Origin: UBA668 sp046086305
Lineage (GTDB): Bacteria; Actinomycetota; Acidimicrobiia; Acidimicrobiales; Ilumatobacteraceae
Assembly: GCA_046086305.1 (NCBI GenBank)
Contig: JBJSXI010000059.1
Location: 1 to 64,000 of the forward strand
Direction of reading: 5' to 3'
DNA length: 64,000 nt
The notes under the pieces: model-generated
What the model was told of the DNA's origin: nothing
Seen by the model: only the letters and a program-made list of their open reading frames with translations
Database searches by the model: none
Position numbers and translations under genes: made by a program
Part shown: one piece after another, positions 17,087 to 25,615 of the stretch
Layout: each line of letters begins with the position of its first letter
Numbering within the stretch: the stretch's first letter is position 1

Positions 17087-17539
17087 GTGCGCGTCTCGAG
17101 CAAGGGTGACTATGCGTGTCGGGCCCTGCTCTCCCTCGCCCTCCACCCGAGCTCGACCGGCCCGACCTCGGTGCGCGACATCGCAGAGCGCACGGCCATC
17201 CCCCAGCCGTACCTCGAGCAGATCCTCTTGGCCCTCAAGGGTGCTGGTCTCGTCCGCTCCAAACGCGGCGTCGGCGGCGGCTACACCCTCGCCCGAGCTG
17301 CGGCGGAGATCCGCCTCAGCGAGATTCTCGCAGCCGTCGACGGGCCGATCAGCCTCGGTGACTTCGGCGAGCCGCATCAGGACGGGGCGTGTGACCACGA
17401 GGGGCAGTGCGTGCTGCTCGCGGTCTGGAAACTCGCCGGAGAGGAGATGCGCCACCTCCTCGACGGCTTCACGCTCCAGTCGGTGGCCGATGCGGCGCGC
17501 GGTGAGGTCGACTGGCCGGGACGGTCGATCAGTCGCTGA
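17087..17539 (+). CDS. Rrf2-family transcriptional regulator
   Basis: 150 residues. The N-terminal winged helix is typical of Rrf2/IscR/NsrR regulators (SSKGDYACRALLSLAL, TAIPQPYLEQILLALKGAGLVRSKRGVGGGYTLA in pieces). Cluster-binding region: two cysteines spaced C-x5-C (ACDHEGQC), but the third position, five residues on, is Trp instead of Cys (VLLAVW). It may therefore hold an iron-sulfur cluster with a non-Cys ligand, or none. Start GTG at 17087 follows the family N-terminus. Divergent from the phosphodiesterase and overlapping the rluD 3' end by 11 bases. Confidence 0.9.
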   Translation: MRVSSKGDYACRALLSLALHPSSTGPTSVRDIAERTAIPQPYLEQILLALKGAGLVRSKRGVGGGYTLARAAAEIRLSEILAAVDGPISLGDFGEPHQDGACDHEGQCVLLAVWKLAGEEMRHLLDGFTLQSVADAARGEVDWPGRSISR

Positions 17540-18446
17540 AGCGCCCCTCGACGGCGACGAGATCGGCCGGCAGCGGTGAGGTGAACGTCATCGATGTGCC
17601 GGTCCGCGGGTGATCGAGGGTGAGACTCGCCGCATGGAGGAACGGCCGCGGGCAGACGACCGCCGTCCGCACGCCTCCGTAGGTGGCATCGCCCACCACC
17701 GGATGACCGATCGCGGCGAGATGCACCCTGATCTGATGGGTTCGGCCCGTCTCGAGCGCACACTCGAGCAGCGCGGCCACCGCCGGATGGGAGTACGTCT
17801 TGAGCACCACGTAGCGAGTACGGCTCGGACGCCCACCGACCACGACGGCCATCCGGGTCGGGTCTCGCACATCTCGACCGATCGGTGCGTCAACGACCCC
17901 CTGGGGGTTCTCGGGTGTGCCCCAGACGAGCGCCGTGTACCGACGTCCGACCGTGCGCTCCGCGAGTGCGGTCGAGAGTCGGCGATAGGCGAGCTCGGTG
18001 CGGGCGACGACGAGCAGACCCGAGGTGCCGACATCGAGGCGGTGGACGATCCCCGGCCGATGGCGTTCGCCAACACCGACGAGGTCGGGGAAACGGGAGA
18101 GGAGTCCGTTGACGAGCGTGCCGCTCGCGTGCCCCGAGCCCGGGTGGACGACCAGACCTGCAGGCTTGTCGACCACGACGATGTCGTCATCGACGTGAAC
18201 CACGGCGAACTCGACACCGGCCTCCGCCGATGGACCCTCCTCGGCGGGGAGCACCTCCGGGTCGACGCGCACGACCTGACCGACGCGGAGGCGCACCTTG
18301 CCCACTTCGGCGGCAGCACCATCGACGCTGACCCCGCCTGCCGCGAGCATGGCGGCTGCTGCGCTCCGACTGCACTCGGCGACGAGGGCGACCACGCGGT
18401 CGAGCCGCTCACCATCGAGGGCAGCGGGGACCTCTTCCTCGATCAC
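17529..18446 (-). CDS. rluD: Large-subunit pseudouridine synthase, RluA/RluD family
   Basis: Converts uridines in 23S rRNA to pseudouridine. 305 residues: an N-terminal S4-like RNA-binding domain (RLDRVVALVAECSRSAAAAML), then the catalytic domain with GIVHRLDVGTSGLLVVA (catalytic Asp in RLD) and ALETGRTHQIRVHLA. The GTG at 18446 overlaps the lspA stop (GTGA), so it is coupled to lspA. The lspA-rluD pair is common across actinobacteria. The exact uridine target is not determinable. Confidence 0.92.
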   Translation of the reverse strand: MIEEEVPAALDGERLDRVVALVAECSRSAAAAMLAAGGVSVDGAAAEVGKVRLRVGQVVRVDPEVLPAEEGPSAEAGVEFAVVHVDDDIVVVDKPAGLVVHPGSGHASGTLVNGLLSRFPDLVGVGERHRPGIVHRLDVGTSGLLVVARTELAYRRLSTALAERTVGRRYTALVWGTPENPQGVVDAPIGRDVRDPTRMAVVVGGRPSRTRYVVLKTYSHPAVAALLECALETGRTHQIRVHLAAIGHPVVGDATYGGVRTAVVCPRPFLHAASLTLDHPRTGTSMTFTSPLPADLVAVEGRFSD

Positions 18447-18946
18447 TGCGGGGCGGCGATCTTCGAGCGACGGGCCGCTCGATCGGCCCTCAGCGACCAG
18501 ATGATGAACAGACCGCCCCCGACGTTCACCGCCATGTCGGCAACATTGAAGATCGGGAACCACTGGAGATCGATGAAGTCGACGACCGATCCTCGGAGCC
18601 ACCCTTCGTCGCGCATCACGCGGTCGACCACGTTGCCGAGCGCACCGCCCACGACGAGTCCAGCAGCGCACACGACAGTCCTGCTCGTCTGTGATCGAAC
18701 CGCGACCAGCACACCGATCGCGATGACGGTGGCGACGACACCGATGATCGGACCGATGCCCTGACCCGCCGAGAACGCCATCCCCTTGTTGAAGGCGAGA
18801 TTCCACTGCAGGGTCCAGACCACCCCGATGGGATCCCGATCGCTGAGCACTGCGAGCGCCCAGGCCTTGGTGATCTGATCGACCGCAACGACAAGCGCCG
18901 CGATCGCCATCGCCGCTCGAAGCGGACGTTCGGCCGATCGACTCAT
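18443..18946 (-). CDS. lspA: Lipoprotein signal peptidase (signal peptidase II)
   Basis: Cleaves the signal peptide of diacylglyceryl-modified prolipoproteins at the cytoplasmic membrane. 167 residues, four transmembrane helices. Family motifs: VVDQITKAWA, NKGMAFS, GALGNVVDRV and FNVADMAVNVG; the catalytic Asp residues are in the last two. The ATG at 18946 overlaps the stop of the DksA-like gene (ATGA), supporting this start over one at 18994. The 9794 lipoprotein and the GerMN lipoprotein at 56267 are likely substrates. Confidence 0.95.
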   Translation of the reverse strand: MSRSAERPLRAAMAIAALVVAVDQITKAWALAVLSDRDPIGVVWTLQWNLAFNKGMAFSAGQGIGPIIGVVATVIAIGVLVAVRSQTSRTVVCAAGLVVGGALGNVVDRVMRDEGWLRGSVVDFIDLQWFPIFNVADMAVNVGGGLFIIWSLRADRAARRSKIAAPQ

Positions 18947-19884
18947 CGACGACCGAGCGCGCCGACCTTCTCTTCCACGAGCACGACGGCCCACGGAATG
19001 GCCTCGAGACGCTCACGCGGAATCGGACGACCCGACTCGGTCGAGTAGCCGTACGTTCCCTTGGTCAGCCGTTCGAGGGCAGCGTCGATGTCGACGATCG
19101 TCTGGCGCGCCTGCATGCTCAACACCAGATCGCGCTCGCGCTCGACGACGAGACCGTCACCCTCGCCGCCTTCGTCGTCGAACTGCACATCGCCCATCTC
19201 GTGCTGTTCGACCAGTTGATGTGCCTCGTCCTCGAGCCGTGTCGCTTGGCCGAGCAGTTCGACCTTCTCGGCCTGCAGCTGGTGCCAGCGGGCAGTCAGG
19301 AACTTGACGTCGAAGTCCTTGGTGTACGCGATGCCGTCCTTGGTGACACCCTTGACCGGCGGCGGTGCGAGGAAGACTGGACGCGTCGGGGCCGCCTTGA
19401 CGGGGGCCTTGGCCGGTGCCTTGGCGACCGGCATTGCGGCCTTTCGTGTCGCGGCCGACGACGACTTGGCGGCCGGCGCGCTCTTCGCCGACCCCTTCGC
19501 GATGGGTGAGGGCTTCTTCGCGCTCACCTTGGTGACCGGCGCCTTCTTCGCAGACGCCTTGGTCGCCGGTGCAGCCCTCTTCGCGCTCACACTCTTCGTC
19601 GGTGCCTTCTTCGCAGCGACGCTCTTCGTCGACGTCTTCTTGGCGGTCACCTTCTTGGAGGGAGCAGCCTTCTTCGCCGTCACCTTCTTGGTCGAGGTGG
19701 ACTTCGTCGACGTCTTCTTGGCCGCACCCTTCTTGACGGGGGCCGACTTCTTGGCGGGCGCCTTCTTCGCAGACACGGTCTTCGTCGACGCTTTCTTGGC
19801 AGGGGACTTCTTCGCGCCCGCCTTCTTTGCCGACGCCGTGGTGGTGGCCGACCGCTTCGCCGCAGACTTCTTCGCACTCGCCAT
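18943..19884 (-). CDS. DksA/TraR-like protein with histone-H1-like tail, zinc cysteines lost
   Basis: 313 residues from ATG 19884 (SD GGAGGG). Residues 1 to about 165 are an almost pure Lys/Ala/Ser/Thr/Pro tail with repeated AKK-type units, as in histone H1-like and HU-tail proteins; it would bind DNA. The C-terminal part has a helical region and the DksA/TraR finger region, GTYGYSTESGRPIPRERLEAIPW in pieces. In normal finger proteins this reads C-x2-C then C-x2-C; here the four positions are Ser, Ser, Val and Glu, so no zinc can be held as usual. It lies between ileS and lspA, the position held by a DksA-like gene in other actinobacteria. Confidence 0.88.
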   Translation of the reverse strand: MASAKKSAAKRSATTTASAKKAGAKKSPAKKASTKTVSAKKAPAKKSAPVKKGAAKKTSTKSTSTKKVTAKKAAPSKKVTAKKTSTKSVAAKKAPTKSVSAKRAAPATKASAKKAPVTKVSAKKPSPIAKGSAKSAPAAKSSSAATRKAAMPVAKAPAKAPVKAAPTRPVFLAPPPVKGVTKDGIAYTKDFDVKFLTARWHQLQAEKVELLGQATRLEDEAHQLVEQHEMGDVQFDDEGGEGDGLVVERERDLVLSMQARQTIVDIDAALERLTKGTYGYSTESGRPIPRERLEAIPWAVVLVEEKVGALGRR

Positions 19885-19954
19885 GGGAAACCCTCCGTCG
19901 TGCACTGTGAAGGCGAGAGCCTACCGTCTGGGGCCGCCGCCCCGGCCGGTCGAC

Positions 19955-22900
19955 TCAGTGCAGGTGAACGCTGATGTGAATGGGCTCACCATCGAGTTCG
20001 GCCGTCGGCTCACCCGTCCCCCACACCAGTTCGACCGCCAGGGTGGCGCTCGTCAGCAGGTCGGCGAAGGCGACGACCTGTCGACGTACTGCCTCGGGAA
20101 CCCCGAGGGTGAGACGAATCCGGTCGCTCACGTGCAGGCCCGCGTCGCGGCGGGCCTGCTGGACGAGCCGAATGAGGTCGCGGGTGATGCCCTCCGCGGC
20201 GAGTTCACCCGTCACGGTCGTATCGAGCACGACGACACCGTCGGTCGACGAGAGCGGTGCACTCGCCCCGGCTTCGTCAACCACCAGCCGAAGCGCATAC
20301 TCCCCCTCGGAGAGATCGATCCCGCCGGCGCGGACCCCGGACGCGGTTCGTTCCCAGTCACCGCTCTTCACGGCACGGATGACCTGCTGGGTCGCCGACC
20401 CGAGCCGTGGCCCGACGACGGATGGCACCACCTGCAACTCGTAGGAGGCGATGCTCTCGACATCCTCGTCGAGGATCACGCGCTTCACGTTCACCTCGTC
20501 GGCGATCAGGCCGATGAATGGTTCGAGGCGCGCTGCTCCCTTCACTGCGATACGAACCGACGGCAGGGGCTGGCGGACACGGAGTTGATGCGCCTTGCGA
20601 AGTCTCAACGTTGCGCTGCAGACATCTCGCGCCAGATCCATCGCCTCGACGAGGTCCGGATCCTCGGGGAGGTGATCGGGGTCGGGCCAGTCGGCCAGGT
20701 GCACACTCCGCTCCCCCGTCAGACCGCGATACACGGCCTCGGTAGTGAGGGGCAGCAACGGCGCGAGCGCTCGACACACCACTGCGAGCACGGTGTGCAA
20801 TGTGTCGACCGCATCGCGATCACCTGACCAGAATCGATCCCGACTCCGCCGCACATACCAGTTGGTGAGTGCGTCGAGGTACGCGCGGACGTCGGCACAA
20901 GCGGCAAAAAGGTCGTAGTCGTCCATCGATCGCGAAACCGACACGACGAGGTCTCGGGTCTTGGCGAGGATGTAGCGGTCGAGGACGTCGCCACTGTCCG
21001 TCCGATGCATCCCTCCGAGGTCGGCGGCCCGCGCATACAGGGCGAGGAAGTACCACGAGTTCCAGATCGGCAGGATGACCTGGCGCACGGTCTCACGGAT
21101 TCCGTCCTCAGTGACGACGAGATCGTTGCCGCGCAACACCGACGAACTCAACAGGTACCAGCGCATCGCATCGCTGCCATAGGTGTCGAACACCATCATC
21201 GGATCCGGGTAGTTCCGCAGACTCTTCGACATCTTCTGGCCGTCGTTGCCGAGGACGATGCCGTGACTCACGCAGGTCGTGAAACTCGGTCGGTCGAACA
21301 GCGCAGTCGCAAGGACATGAAGTGTGTAGAACCATCCCCTTGTCTGGCCGATGTACTCGACGATGAAATCGCCCGGATAGTGGTGTTCGAACCAGCTCCG
21401 ATGCTCGAAGGGATAGTGCACCTGAGCGAACGGCATGCTGCCGCTCTCGAACCAACAGTCGAGCACCTCAGGAACGCGACGCATCATCGAGCGCCCGGTG
21501 GGATCGTCAGGATTCGCGCGGACGAGATCGTCGATGTACGGACGGTGAAGATCGGTGACCGTCACACCGAAGTCGCGTTCGAGATCGGCGATGCTCCCGT
21601 AGACATCGATCCTCGGATACGCCGGATCGTCGCTCTTCCACACGGGAATGGGAGATCCCCAGAACCGGTTGCGACTGATGCTCCAGTCGCGAGCATTGGC
21701 GAGCCACTTGCCGAAGCTGCCCTCCTTCAGATGCTCGGGGACCCAGGTGATCTGCTGGTTCAACTCGACCATTCGGTCGCGGAACGCCGTCACCTCGACG
21801 AACCACGAACTGATCGCCCGATACACGAGGGGCTCGCTGCACCGCCAACAGTGCGGGTAGCTGTGCTGATAGGTGTCGTGGCGGACGATTCGCCGGCGAT
21901 CCTTCAGCGTCCGGATGATCTCGGGATTCGCCTCGAACACATGCACACCCGCCCACGGCTCGACCTCGGCGGTGTACCGACCGTGTTCGTCCATCGGGCA
22001 CACGGTCGGAATGCCGACCGCGCTGCAGGTGATCTGGTCGTCCTCGCCGAATCCCGGGGCCATGTGCACGACGCCGGTGCCGTCATCGGTGCTGACGAAG
22101 TCGGCCGCAAGGACGTGGAACGCATTCGGCGTACTCGCGAAGAACGGGAACAACGGCTCGTAGCGGCGGCCGACGAGATCAGCGCCACGCAACGTCCCGA
22201 CACGGGTCGCAGCAGACAACTCGCGCTCGTACGCACCGAGACGCGATTCGGCGAGGATGAAGCGCCGCACCGTGCCGTCGTCGCCCGGCTCCTCCATCAC
22301 CGCATAGTCGATCTCAGCGCCCACAGCCAAGGCCAGATTGCTCGGCAGCGTCCACGGGGTGGTCGTCCAGGCGAGGAGGTCCTCACCGGAGTCGAGGCGG
22401 AACATCACCGTGACCGCCGGATCCTGACGATCTCGGTAGACGTCGTCCATCCGCGTCTCGGTGTTGCTGAGGGGTGTCTCGCACCGCCAGCAGTAGGCGA
22501 GGACGCGATCCCCCTGGTAGATCAGTCCCTTCTCCCACAGAGTCTTGAACGCCCACATGACACTCTCCATGTAGGGGGTGTCGAGGGTCTTGTAGTCGTT
22601 CTCGAAGTCGACCCACCGGGCCTGGCGTTCGACGTAGCGGTGCCAGTCGTCGGTGAAGCGCAACACGCTGGTCCGGCACGCCTCGTTGAAGCGATCGATC
22701 CCGAATCGGGCGATCTCGGGATGACCGCTGATCCCGAGTTCGCGTTCGGCCACCACCTCTGCAGGGAGGCCGTGGCAGTCCCATCCGAATCGACGGTGCA
22801 CCTGCTGACCGCGCATCGTGCGAAATCGCGGGATCGCGTCCTTCACGAATCCGGTGAGCAGATGCCCGTAGTGCGGCAGGCCGTTGGCGAAAGGTGGCCC

Positions 22901-23038
22901 GTCGTAAAAGACATACTCATCGGCGCCCTCGCGGGCGTCGACCGAGGCCTCGAAGGTCCGGTCGGCACGCCATACATCGAGGATCTCGCGCTCGAGGTCG
23001 GGAAAACTCGGTTGGGCGGGGACGTCGGGGTAGGTCAC
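19955..23038 (-). CDS. ileS: Isoleucine--tRNA ligase
   Basis: Charges tRNA-Ile and edits valine. 1027 residues, class I synthetase. Seen: PPFANGLPHYGHLL (HIGH region), a long editing (CP1) domain from about 190 to 400, GQKMSKSLRNYPDP (KMSKS) near residue 590, an anticodon-binding helical domain, and a C-terminal extension typical of the eukaryote-like long type. I choose the GTG at 23038 because GAGGAG sits 5 bases upstream; a GTG at 23056 is also open. A TAGCCT box at 23060-23065 could be the -10. Confidence 0.96.
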   Translation of the reverse strand: MTYPDVPAQPSFPDLEREILDVWRADRTFEASVDAREGADEYVFYDGPPFANGLPHYGHLLTGFVKDAIPRFRTMRGQQVHRRFGWDCHGLPAEVVAERELGISGHPEIARFGIDRFNEACRTSVLRFTDDWHRYVERQARWVDFENDYKTLDTPYMESVMWAFKTLWEKGLIYQGDRVLAYCWRCETPLSNTETRMDDVYRDRQDPAVTVMFRLDSGEDLLAWTTTPWTLPSNLALAVGAEIDYAVMEEPGDDGTVRRFILAESRLGAYERELSAATRVGTLRGADLVGRRYEPLFPFFASTPNAFHVLAADFVSTDDGTGVVHMAPGFGEDDQITCSAVGIPTVCPMDEHGRYTAEVEPWAGVHVFEANPEIIRTLKDRRRIVRHDTYQHSYPHCWRCSEPLVYRAISSWFVEVTAFRDRMVELNQQITWVPEHLKEGSFGKWLANARDWSISRNRFWGSPIPVWKSDDPAYPRIDVYGSIADLERDFGVTVTDLHRPYIDDLVRANPDDPTGRSMMRRVPEVLDCWFESGSMPFAQVHYPFEHRSWFEHHYPGDFIVEYIGQTRGWFYTLHVLATALFDRPSFTTCVSHGIVLGNDGQKMSKSLRNYPDPMMVFDTYGSDAMRWYLLSSSVLRGNDLVVTEDGIRETVRQVILPIWNSWYFLALYARAADLGGMHRTDSGDVLDRYILAKTRDLVVSVSRSMDDYDLFAACADVRAYLDALTNWYVRRSRDRFWSGDRDAVDTLHTVLAVVCRALAPLLPLTTEAVYRGLTGERSVHLADWPDPDHLPEDPDLVEAMDLARDVCSATLRLRKAHQLRVRQPLPSVRIAVKGAARLEPFIGLIADEVNVKRVILDEDVESIASYELQVVPSVVGPRLGSATQQVIRAVKSGDWERTASGVRAGGIDLSEGEYALRLVVDEAGASAPLSSTDGVVVLDTTVTGELAAEGITRDLIRLVQQARRDAGLHVSDRIRLTLGVPEAVRRQVVAFADLLTSATLAVELVWGTGEPTAELDGEPIHISVHLH

Positions 23039-23059
23039 ATCGGCTCCTCGGGCCACCGG

Positions 23060-23065
23060 AGGCTA
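23060..23065 (-). promoter_or_regulatory. Possible -10 box for ileS
   Basis: TAGCCT on the minus strand, 21 bases before the GTG at 23038, leaving a short leader with the SD GAGGAG. The 52-base gap after divIVA is otherwise featureless apart from a CCCCGGGG run. Confidence 0.3.
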
Positions 23066-23090
23066 CCGGCGCGCCCCGGGGTGCATCGTC

Positions 23091-24281
23091 CTAGCGCAGG
23101 TCGTCGCCGCTGATGCGGAAGCCGTCGTCGTCGCCGTCGAGCGGCAAGCTCCAGACGTCGGCCGACGGTCGACGACCGTCGCGCGACCCGAGGTCGAGAT
23201 CGAAGTCATCGAGCTCGGCCAATCGCGCCCGGCGGTCGTCGTCGCGATCGAGATCACGATCGAGTGCGCGATCGAGGTCACCGGTGAGGAAGTCGTCATC
23301 GAGGTCGATGTCGATCCCGAGTGACGACGTGGCCGGGACGCTGCGGGTCGAATCTGCACTCCCGACCTCCACCTCATCGGTGTCGTCGTCGGCGTCGTCG
23401 ATGTCGTCGACATCGGAACCGGCAAGGCGCCGCCACACCGAGCTATCGCTCGACGAACCACGATCGTCGACACTGCCGGCGATCATCGGCAGCTCGATGG
23501 TCTCGTGCGGCTCGACACTCGGAGTCGGGTCGAAGGAGGCCAGCGGCGACGCGACCGGTGACGAGAGCGGTGGCACGGCGCTCGACATCGGTTGAGTCTC
23601 GTCGAGCGCGATCGACGCACCTGGATCGTCGACACCCGAGACCAATGGACGGCGGACCGCACCGAGGCCACCTGGCACTCGGTCGATCAACTCGAGAAGT
23701 CGATCTGCCGTTTCGCGCAGACGACTGCGCTCGTCGTCGATGTAGTCCTCGAGGACATCCACATCCGACAGTAGGAAGTCGCGGCGGGCGAGCAGCGCCT
23801 GCACTTCGTTCTCCGCGCGCACGCGCTCGTCCTCGGCCGAGCGCCGTGCGTCGAGGCGAGCGTCCTCGACCATCCGCGCCGCCATCAGATTCGCGGACTC
23901 GAGGACCCGGCGGGCCTCATCACGCGATGACGACACGATGACCTCGGCCTCGGTACGCGCTTCCGCGATCGCTGCGTCGGCGGTCCGCTGGGCGAGCAGG
24001 AGCGCCCTGCTGAGCACGTCGGAGCCCTCGGCCGACACCGGCGCAACCGGTTCGGGCTCCGGCGCACGCTCGACGCGGGGCGCGGCCGCGCCCGACTGCA
24101 CGAGTTCCTGGAGTTTGGCCACTGCGGCCCGGGCCCGGGCCTCCATGGCATTCGACTGGGTCTGGACGAACTCGACGAAGTCGGCGACCCGTTCCTTGAA
24201 CGCGTCGACCTCCTCGGGGTCGTAGCCGCGCTTGACGGTCTTGAACGCAGCAGCGCGGATGACCTCGGGGCTCATGTCCAT
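23091..24281 (-). CDS. DivIVA-domain protein (Wag31-like)
   Basis: 396 residues. The N-terminal DivIVA domain (SPEVIRAAAFKTVKRGYDPEEVDAFKERV, in pieces, residues 4-40) targets curved membrane at poles and septa. A long coiled coil follows (about 40-200). The remaining half is acidic, low-complexity and probably disordered, with an Asp/Arg alternation (DRALDRDLDRDDDRR) near residue 345 and a final DGDDDGFRISGDDLR. It closes the dcw cluster, as in mycobacteria. TAGCAT lies 6 bases before the ATG at 24281, suggesting a separate leaderless transcript. Confidence 0.9.
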   Translation of the reverse strand: MDMSPEVIRAAAFKTVKRGYDPEEVDAFKERVADFVEFVQTQSNAMEARARAAVAKLQELVQSGAAAPRVERAPEPEPVAPVSAEGSDVLSRALLLAQRTADAAIAEARTEAEVIVSSSRDEARRVLESANLMAARMVEDARLDARRSAEDERVRAENEVQALLARRDFLLSDVDVLEDYIDDERSRLRETADRLLELIDRVPGGLGAVRRPLVSGVDDPGASIALDETQPMSSAVPPLSSPVASPLASFDPTPSVEPHETIELPMIAGSVDDRGSSSDSSVWRRLAGSDVDDIDDADDDTDEVEVGSADSTRSVPATSSLGIDIDLDDDFLTGDLDRALDRDLDRDDDRRARLAELDDFDLDLGSRDGRRPSADVWSLPLDGDDDGFRISGDDLR

Positions 24282-24287
24282 GGTGAA

Positions 24288-24293
24288 ATGCTA
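24288..24293 (-). promoter_or_regulatory. -10 box for leaderless divIVA
   Basis: TAGCAT on the minus strand, then 6 bases and the ATG at 24281. It lies just after a hairpin that may end sepF transcription. Confidence 0.45.
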
Positions 24294-24306
24294 CGACATC
24301 GGGGCC

Positions 24307-24330
24307 CGGCGGACGGGTTGTCCGGAGCCG
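24307..24330 (-). terminator. Hairpin after sepF
   Basis: On the minus strand: CGGC-TCC-GGAC, 5-base loop, GTCC-GCCG; eight pairs with a three-base bulge, 7 bases past the sepF stop. No U-run follows. Confidence 0.4.
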
Positions 24331-24337
24331 CCCGACG

Positions 24338-24898
24338 TCACAGATCGCTGCCGAACGAGGCGCGAGCCGACGGTTTGAGGAGATAGACGCCGGTGGCGAC
24401 CCGTTCCATCGTGCCGCCGAGCCCGTAACACAGGCCACTGGCGAAGTCGATCAGCCGACGCGAGAGCTCGCGTTCGGCATTCTCGAGGTTCATGATGACG
24501 GGCTGCCCCTCGCGGAACTTGTCCGCCACCTCTTGGGCCGCCTCGAACTTCCGCGGACGCACCGTGTGCGGCTCGGCGAGTGATCCACCCGGAATCGCCG
24601 GGGCCGGCGCGGGCCGGGGGCTGATCGGTCGGGGTCGGACCGCACTGTCGTCGCCGCCGGCGGCGCGCCGCACGACAACCTCGCCGTCACGCGGCACATT
24701 CCCCGGCCGGACATGGCCGCGGCTGGGAGAGTCGTACTCGTGCTCGGGTACGTAGCCCCGCCCGGGACGCGGCGGCTCGGCCCGCATCCCCCTCGGCGCA
24801 CGCACAGGAGGTTCGGGCTCGGGTTCGTAGTCGTAGTCGTCGTAGGCGTCCTCGGGGCCGAGCCCCAGGTAGTCCATCGCCCTCTTCCACATCGACAT
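24338..24898 (-). CDS. sepF: Cell division protein SepF
   Basis: Membrane anchor for FtsZ in organisms lacking FtsA. 186 residues. N-terminal amphipathic segment (MWKRAMDYLGLG) for membrane binding, then an acidic Tyr/Asp/Glu/Pro-rich linker (about 17-100) and the compact SepF domain (FEAAQEVADKFREGQPVIMNL, then RRLIDFASGLCYGLGG and VYLLKP). GGGAGG lies 6 bases upstream of the ATG at 24898. It follows the PLP protein by 21 bases. With ftsA absent from the cluster, SepF is expected to be the essential FtsZ tether. Confidence 0.95.
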   Translation of the reverse strand: MSMWKRAMDYLGLGPEDAYDDYDYEPEPEPPVRAPRGMRAEPPRPGRGYVPEHEYDSPSRGHVRPGNVPRDGEVVVRRAAGGDDSAVRPRPISPRPAPAPAIPGGSLAEPHTVRPRKFEAAQEVADKFREGQPVIMNLENAERELSRRLIDFASGLCYGLGGTMERVATGVYLLKPSARASFGSDL

Positions 24899-24919
24899 CC
24901 ACGTCCTCCCGGGCGAAGG

Positions 24920-25606
24920 CTATCGCGCCGCTGGCGGCGGAAGTGGACGCTCACCGAACAGGGCGCTGCCCACCCGTACCTGGGTCGAGCCCTCCTGGAC
25001 GGCGATCTCGAGGTCTGCCGACATCCCCATCGAACACGTGAGGAGGCCGAGGCGATCGACCAAACTGCGCACGAGACGGAAGCCGGCACGGGTCGTGACA
25101 GGGTCCGCGTCGGGCGGACCGACCGTCATCAGACCTGCGACGTCGAGGTTGGCCGCCCGTGCCGCGTCGACGAGAGCAGGCACCTGGTCGACCGGACAGC
25201 CCCCTCGCCCGTGGCCGCCACCCACCGTGTCGACCTGCACGAGCACGCGTGTCGTCGGCATTCGTCGGGCGAGTTCGGCGACCAAGGACGGGCGATCGAC
25301 CGACTCGACGACCGACACGTACGGAGCGACGAGGCGCACCTTGTTGGTCTGCAGTTGACCGATGAAGTGCACCGACCACGGCACCTCGTGGCCGGAGAAC
25401 TTGCCGACGAGCTCTTGGGCATAGTTCTCACCGACGCCGACGCACCCGGCGAGGTGCGCCGCCCAGCAGGCATCGAGGCCGAACGACTTGGTGACGGCGA
25501 GGATCCCGACGTTCGAGCCACCCGCCGCCGACACGCGATCGCGCACGGCCGCGAGGCGGTCGGCCACTGCAGCGGCGAACTGGGGATCGACGGTGGGTTC
25601 AGCCAA
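24920..25606 (-). CDS. YggS/PLPBP-family pyridoxal-phosphate protein
   Basis: A PLP-binding homeostasis protein without a known catalytic role, 228 residues, alanine-racemase-like barrel. Seen: VGILAVTKSFG with the PLP lysine near residue 40, VGENYAQELVGK, VHFIGQLQTNK, and GLMTVGP plus CSMGMSADLEIAVQEGST, all family landmarks. The apparent start is TTG at 25606, 9 bases after the ftsZ stop, with a weak SD, so the start is tentative. The position between ftsZ and sepF is conserved in actinobacteria and Firmicutes. Confidence 0.92.
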   Translation of the reverse strand: MAEPTVDPQFAAAVADRLAAVRDRVSAAGGSNVGILAVTKSFGLDACWAAHLAGCVGVGENYAQELVGKFSGHEVPWSVHFIGQLQTNKVRLVAPYVSVVESVDRPSLVAELARRMPTTRVLVQVDTVGGGHGRGGCPVDQVPALVDAARAANLDVAGLMTVGPPDADPVTTRAGFRLVRSLVDRLGLLTCSMGMSADLEIAVQEGSTQVRVGSALFGERPLPPPAAR

Positions 25607-25615
25607 CCCGTGGTG

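Noticed and set aside
19380..19880. Dense short DNA repeats
   Set aside because: They encode the Lys/Ala tail of the DksA-like protein; unit length and spacing vary, so this is not a CRISPR array or satellite.
21005..23113. A 702-codon frame opposite ileS
   Set aside because: Same kind of shadow; ileS motifs are complete on the other strand.
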